A stretch of DNA of 9,045 nucleotides from Bacteroidia bacterium (GTDB taxonomy: Bacteria; Bacteroidota; Bacteroidia; Flavobacteriales; Flavobacteriaceae): assembly GCA_030431085.1 (NCBI GenBank), contig JAUIJW010000084.1, positions 1 through 9,045 of the forward strand, given 5' to 3'. The first letter of the stretch is position 1. Every line of letters starts with the position of its first letter. Below the pieces are notes generated by a model. The model did no database searches. It saw only the letters and a program-made list of their open reading frames with translations, and was not told the origin of the DNA. Positions 6,494 to 9,045 of the stretch are shown here, piece after piece. Both the position numbers and the translations under genes were made by a program.

Positions 6494-8074
6494 ATGTTTA
6501 AATATATAAAAAGTGATCTACCCGCTAGTATCGTTGTATTCTTTGTGGCTCTACCATTGTGTTTAGGTATTGCACTAGCCAGTGGTGCCCCCTTATTTTC
6601 TGGATTAATTGCTGGAATCGTTGGAGGGATTGTTGTAGGTGCATTAAGTGGTTCTAAAATAGGTGTTAGTGGTCCGGCTGCAGGTTTAGCTGCCATAGTA
6701 TTAACCGCTATAGGAACTTTAGGAGGCTATCAAAACTTTTTAGTAGCCGTTGTTTTAGGTGGTATTATCCAAATTTTGTTTGGAGTTTTAAGGGCTGGAA
6801 TTATTGGCTATTACTTTCCATCATCTGTAATTAAAGGTATGCTTACTGGTATTGGTATTATCATTATACTTAAACAAATACCTCACTTTTTTGGTTATGA
6901 TGCAGAACCTGCTGGTGCTGATAGTTTTATTGAAGCTTCGGGAGAAAATACTTTTTCGGCAATATTAAATATCTTTGATAATATTACTGTTGGTTCTATG
7001 GTTATAGGAATAATTGGTTTGGCTATTTTAATATTATGGGACAAAGTATTATCTAAAAAAGGAAAGATCTTTCAAATTATACAAGGACCATTAGTAGCCG
7101 TAATTTGTGGTATTATTTTTTATGCCTTAACACAATCTAATAGTACGCTTTCTATAGCATCTACACATTTGGTGAGTGTACCAATACCAGAAGATGTTGC
7201 ATCGTTTTTTGGTCAATTTAGTTTTCCTAACTTTGGAGCCATCACAAATCCAGAAATTTGGGTAGTTGCCTTCACCATAGCATTGGTAGCCAGTTTAGAA
7301 ACACTTTTATGCGTTGAAGCGACGGACAAATTAGACCCTCATAAAAATGTAACTCCAACCAATAGAGAGCTGCTAGCGCAAGGTACTGGTAATATTATTT
7401 CTGGAATGATTGGAGGTTTACCAATTACCCAGGTTATTGTAAGAAGTTCTGCCAACATTCAATCTGGTGGACGTTCTAAAATGTCTGCCATTATTCATGG
7501 TTTTTTATTGTTAATTTCTGTAATTTTAATTCCTAGACTATTAAATATGATTCCGTTATCAGTTTTAGCGGCCATTTTATTAGTGGTGGGCTACAAACTG
7601 GCTAAACCTTCATTATTCAAGAAAATGTTTGATTTAGGTTGGAAACAATGGATTCCATTTAATGTAACTGTTTTAGGAATTGTATTTATAGATTTATTAT
7701 ATGGTATAGGCTTAGGACTTACAGTTGGTATAGTTGTTATCTTAATTAAAAGTTATCAAAACTCTCATTTCTTACATAAAGAGGATAAAAGTAATGGTGT
7801 ACAAAAAATGAAAATGACTTTAGCAGAGGAAGTAACCTTCTTTAATAAAGGTGCCATTTTAAAAGAATTAGATGCTCTACCTCATAACTCTTCTCTAGAA
7901 TTAGATGTAAGAAATACCAGATATCTAGATAATGATATTGTTGAAATATTAGATGATTTTGCGTTTAAAGCTAAAGAAAGAAATATAAATATAACCTTAG
8001 TTTCAGAGCGTGGTGTGGTCGAAAACCCAAAAAGTTATATTGAATTCTTTAAACTTCGACCTAAATCAGCATAA
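6494..8074 (+). CDS. SulP (SLC26) family anion transporter with C-terminal STAS domain, probable bicarbonate transporter
   Basis: A 526-residue inner-membrane transporter. Strongly hydrophobic segments run from about residue 11 to 419, consistent with the 10-14 spans of SulP proteins. The family pattern is visible: PLCLGIALASGAPLFSGLIAG, then the substrate-site region VSGPAAGLAA (58-67), and the long signature LETLL...ELLAQGTGNIISG..GGLP (268-310) followed by RSSANIQSGGRSKMSAIIHG (317-336). Residues about 437-510 form a STAS domain (strand SLELDVRN, then RYLDNDIVEILDDFAFKAKERN). The position of the phosphorylatable Ser in anti-sigma-antagonist relatives is occupied by LDND. SulP members carry sulfate, bicarbonate or other anions. 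The carbonic anhydrase gene 28 bases downstream favours bicarbonate, but sulfate or a dicarboxylate cannot be excluded. The ATG at 6494 is preferred to an in-frame TTG at 6467 because it begins directly with MFKYIKSDLPAS. No clear promoter is seen in the 221 bases upstream. Confidence 0.9.
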   Translation: MFKYIKSDLPASIVVFFVALPLCLGIALASGAPLFSGLIAGIVGGIVVGALSGSKIGVSGPAAGLAAIVLTAIGTLGGYQNFLVAVVLGGIIQILFGVLRAGIIGYYFPSSVIKGMLTGIGIIIILKQIPHFFGYDAEPAGADSFIEASGENTFSAILNIFDNITVGSMVIGIIGLAILILWDKVLSKKGKIFQIIQGPLVAVICGIIFYALTQSNSTLSIASTHLVSVPIPEDVASFFGQFSFPNFGAITNPEIWVVAFTIALVASLETLLCVEATDKLDPHKNVTPTNRELLAQGTGNIISGMIGGLPITQVIVRSSANIQSGGRSKMSAIIHGFLLLISVILIPRLLNMIPLSVLAAILLVVGYKLAKPSLFKKMFDLGWKQWIPFNVTVLGIVFIDLLYGIGLGLTVGIVVILIKSYQNSHFLHKEDKSNGVQKMKMTLAEEVTFFNKGAILKELDALPHNSSLELDVRNTRYLDNDIVEILDDFAFKAKERNINITLVSERGVVENPKSYIEFFKLRPKSA

Positions 8075-8102
8075 AAAATATAACCCTTAAAAAATATAAA
8101 AA

Positions 8103-8732
8103 ATGAAAGCACATACTAAAGAAACTCAAGCTGCCATAACCCCAGAAATAGCTTTACAATACTTAAAAGAAGGTAATTTAAGATTCCAAAATAACTCAAA
8201 AGTAAATAGAGATTTACAAGAACAAGTGACTGATACAAGCAAAGGTCAATATCCATTTGCCACTATTCTAAGCTGTATCGATTCTAGAGTGTCTTCTGAA
8301 TTGATTTTTGACCAAGGTATTGGAGATATTTTTAGCGCCCGTGTTGCAGGAAACTTTGTAAATAGTGATATTTTAGGAAGTATGGAGTTTGCTTGTAAAT
8401 TAGCCGGAACTAAACTAATAGTCGTTTTAGGTCATACTGCCTGTGGTGCCGTAAAAGGAGCTTGTGACGATGCAAAATTAGGAAACCTAACTGGCATGTT
8501 AGAAAAGATAAAACCTGCTGTTGAAGCAGTTACATCTCCAGAAGATGCTAGCTTAAGAAACTCTTCTAATATAGATTTTGTTAATGAGGTTGCAGCAAAA
8601 AATGTACAATTAACGATTGACAAAATTATTGAAGACAGCGAAGTTTTAGCTGAAATGGTACAAAACAATGATATCAAAATTATTGGTGCCATGTATGATA
8701 TTCATACTGGAGCAGTTACTTTTTACGAATAG
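8103..8732 (+). CDS. beta-class carbonic anhydrase
   Basis: A 209-residue zinc enzyme that interconverts CO2 and bicarbonate. All the active-site residues are present. Cys58, Asp60 and Arg62 lie in the SCIDSR motif, where Cys binds zinc and the Asp-Arg pair is the catalytic dyad; His111 and Cys114 lie in GHTACGAVKGA and complete the Cys2His site. Other family blocks are FSARVAGNFVNSDILGSMEFA (77-97) and a C-terminal strand IIGAMYDIHTGAVTF. There is no signal peptide, so the enzyme is cytoplasmic. It starts 28 bases after the SulP stop in an A-rich leader with no terminator or promoter between, so the two are very likely one operon. The pairing implies that imported bicarbonate and cytoplasmic CO2 are equilibrated for carboxylation reactions or pH control. 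A strong terminator follows. Confidence 0.96.
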   Translation: MKAHTKETQAAITPEIALQYLKEGNLRFQNNSKVNRDLQEQVTDTSKGQYPFATILSCIDSRVSSELIFDQGIGDIFSARVAGNFVNSDILGSMEFACKLAGTKLIVVLGHTACGAVKGACDDAKLGNLTGMLEKIKPAVEAVTSPEDASLRNSSNIDFVNEVAAKNVQLTIDKIIEDSEVLAEMVQNNDIKIIGAMYDIHTGAVTFYE

Positions 8733-8770
8733 TATAAAGATATAGTGTTACTTGACATAAAACCAAATGA

Positions 8771-8803
8771 ATAGCACCAACCACATGGTTGGTGCTATTT
8801 TTA
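8771..8803 (+). terminator. rho-independent terminator after carbonic anhydrase
   Basis: ATAGCACCAACC (8771-8782) pairs perfectly with GGTTGGTGCTAT (8787-8798) around the 4-base loop ACAT, and the stem runs into TTTTTATAT. The 12-bp stem and T tract make this a strong intrinsic terminator for the SulP/carbonic anhydrase transcript. It lies between convergent genes. Read from the minus strand the stem is followed by TCATTTGG, a poor T tract, so it is mainly a plus-strand terminator. Confidence 0.92.
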
Positions 8804-8826
8804 TATATACAATAAGTCTTAAAAAA

Positions 8827-9045
8827 TTAATCTCTTAATTTACCCGTAAAAACACTTACTTTAGGGTTAATTGGATTGCCTGATGCTCGACGCCAAGTTA
8901 CAATTTGACCACAATGCCAAATAGCGTCAGCAATAGGGCCATTAATTGCGTTCCAAAACGGAAAAATAGTGTTTTGATCATTTCCTTTAAACTCTATTCT
9001 TTTCTTTTCAAAATCTTGGGTTACGCTAAATATATCAGAGGCCTT
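8827..9045 (-). CDS. DinB-like family protein, C-terminal fragment
   Basis: An open frame on the minus strand enters from the right edge and stops at 8827-8829, giving the last 72 residues of a protein whose start is outside the window. The fragment contains FPFWNAINGPIADAIWHCGQ, then IVTWRRASGNPINPKVSVF, and ends in TGKLRD. The pattern of a helix carrying a His (IWHCGQIV) followed by RR-SGNP resembles the last helix of DinB/YfiT-type four-helix-bundle proteins, whose C-terminal His is one ligand of a metal site. In that family this helix typically reads 'H..GQI...R...G'. Functions in the family range from thiol transferases to uncharacterised stress proteins, so none is assigned here. It converges on the carbonic anhydrase gene. 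That this is coding is likely; the family call is moderate. Confidence 0.66.
   Translation of the reverse strand, partial: KASDIFSVTQDFEKKRIEFKGNDQNTIFPFWNAINGPIADAIWHCGQIVTWRRASGNPINPKVSVFTGKLRD

Noticed and set aside
6397..6696. Minus-strand open frame opposite the SulP start
   Set aside because: Its Pro/Ala/Thr-rich N-terminus mirrors the Gly/Val-rich SulP membrane segments; it is a shadow frame.
8432..8692. Minus-strand open frame inside the carbonic anhydrase gene
   Set aside because: It lies wholly opposite a conserved enzyme gene and shows no domain.

Overview
The window looks like a chromosomal stretch from a low-G+C member of the Bacteroidota, most likely the Flavobacteriaceae. The grounds are AT-rich DNA with A/T-ending codons, a TonB-dependent receptor with an N-terminal carboxypeptidase-regulatory-like domain, A-rich rather than Shine-Dalgarno leaders, and several matches to the Bacteroidota -7 promoter element TAnnTTTG. 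I see no tRNA, rRNA, CRISPR array, insertion sequence or phage gene. Genus-level assignment is not possible from the sequence alone.

Left block (1-2888, + strand): the C-terminal end of a TerC-family membrane protein, then a 107-residue exported His/Cys-containing protein, then a TonB-dependent receptor with a dense His/Asp/Glu loop. Spacing is tight, so the three may be co-transcribed. The histidine content of the last two suggests handling of a transition metal such as zinc or copper.

Middle block (2965-5853): a bifunctional FtcD (glutamate formimidoyltransferase / formimidoyl-THF cyclodeaminase) with a possible promoter and a clear intrinsic terminator. A GNAT acetyltransferase begins only a few bases after that terminator. 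A convergent TetR-family regulator follows on the minus strand.

Right block (5854-8798): the TetR gene is divergent from a small exported protein ending in PPPDLL. Their shared intergenic region carries three copies of AAAGCAA/TTGCTTT, arranged as inverted and direct repeats over a -7 promoter match, which looks like an operator. Downstream lie a SulP-family anion transporter with a degenerate STAS domain and a beta-class carbonic anhydrase 28 bases after it, closed by a 12-bp-stem terminator. Transporter plus carbonic anhydrase reads as a bicarbonate/CO2 module. Whether the TetR protein and the small exported protein belong to it is an inference from position.

Right edge (8827-9045, minus strand): the C-terminal 72 residues of a probable DinB-like protein whose start lies outside the window.

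The less ordinary items are the two short exported proteins of unknown function (211-534 and 5985-6272), the operator-like repeat array, and the terminator placed almost on top of the acetyltransferase start. Nothing here by itself demonstrates a new system.
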